From Comamonadaceae bacterium (GTDB lineage: Bacteria > Pseudomonadota > Gammaproteobacteria > Burkholderiales > Burkholderiaceae_C), in assembly GCA_947455585.1 (NCBI GenBank), contig CANGOY010000126.1:1-6145 (forward strand): DNA of 6,145 nt. Reading direction: 5' to 3'. The translations under genes and the position numbers were made by a program. The notes beneath the pieces are model-generated. The model worked only from the letters and a program-made list of their open reading frames with translations, was not told the DNA's origin and did no database searches. This document shows, piece after piece, positions 5,997-6,145 of this stretch (position 1 is the first letter of the stretch; each line of letters begins with the position of its first letter).

Positions 5997-6145
5997 TGTT
6001 TGAGCTGCGACTGATGTGCCCCGAAGACAGCGTGGAAGCTGTCTGCGAGGCACTAGATGCCCTCGACGCTTTGAGTGTGTCCGTCGAAGACGCCGATGCA
6101 CAAACCGATGCCGAGCAAGCCTTGTTTGGCGAGCCCGGCATGCCG
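5996..6145 (+). CDS. prmA: Ribosomal protein L11 methyltransferase, 3'-partial
   Basis: Only the first 50 codons are in the window. They read MFELRLMCPEDSVEAV..., followed by DALDALSVSVEDADAQ and EQALFGEPGMP, which match the N-terminal substrate-recognition domain of betaproteobacterial PrmA. The SAM-binding methyltransferase domain lies beyond the right edge. PrmA trimethylates ribosomal protein L11. The ATG at 5996 overlaps the accC stop by one base (TGATG) with no clear Shine-Dalgarno, which suggests translational coupling to accC. The order accB-accC-prmA is, from memory, frequent in Burkholderiales and supports the call despite the truncation. Confidence 0.88.
   Translation, partial: MFELRLMCPEDSVEAVCEALDALDALSVSVEDADAQTDAEQALFGEPGMP

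Overview
The window is an ordinary piece of core bacterial chromosome, most likely from a betaproteobacterium of the order Burkholderiales, probably Comamonadaceae (Limnohabitans/Rhodoferax/Polaromonas-like). This rests on recalled protein similarity (the Mpl N-terminus, the AccB/AccC/PrmA sequences), on the gene order mpl / conserved hypothetical / TlpA-like thioredoxin / accB / accC / prmA, and on the moderately GC-rich, uniform codon use. I see no insertion sequence, prophage, CRISPR array, tRNA or rRNA.

Layout. (1) Bases 2-1087, + strand: a class I DAHP synthase (aroG/aroF/aroH family), missing only its first few codons beyond the left edge. (2) Bases 1088-1464: a 377-bp gap between convergent genes, with no credible gene. 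It holds two related long hairpin elements (1144-1225 and 1327-1410). They share a 54-base core, have different but self-complementary outer arms, and carry a UNCG tetraloop at the tip. (3) Bases 1465-2907, - strand: mpl, the murein tripeptide recycling ligase. (4) A 73-bp divergent gap, where the mpl Shine-Dalgarno sequence can fold into a small hairpin abutting the start codon. (5) Bases 2981-4104, + strand: a conserved protein of unknown function, coupled by a 4-base overlap to a membrane-anchored TlpA/ResA-type thioredoxin. (6) A 72-bp AT-richer gap with two small dyads. (7) Bases 4177-6145, + strand: accB-accC-prmA. accB and accC are 14 bp apart, accC and prmA share one base, and prmA runs off the right edge.

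Function. DAHP synthase opens the shikimate pathway. Mpl salvages cell-wall tripeptide. AccB and AccC are the biotin carrier and biotin carboxylase halves of acetyl-CoA carboxylase, the committed step of fatty-acid synthesis. PrmA methylates ribosomal protein L11. These are housekeeping roles.

The one element not explained by known gene families is the pair of hairpins between aroG and mpl. Their differences preserve base pairing, a shared C-A mismatch and the UNCG tetraloop. That pattern suggests a dispersed structured RNA or a mobile palindromic repeat family rather than two unrelated terminators.
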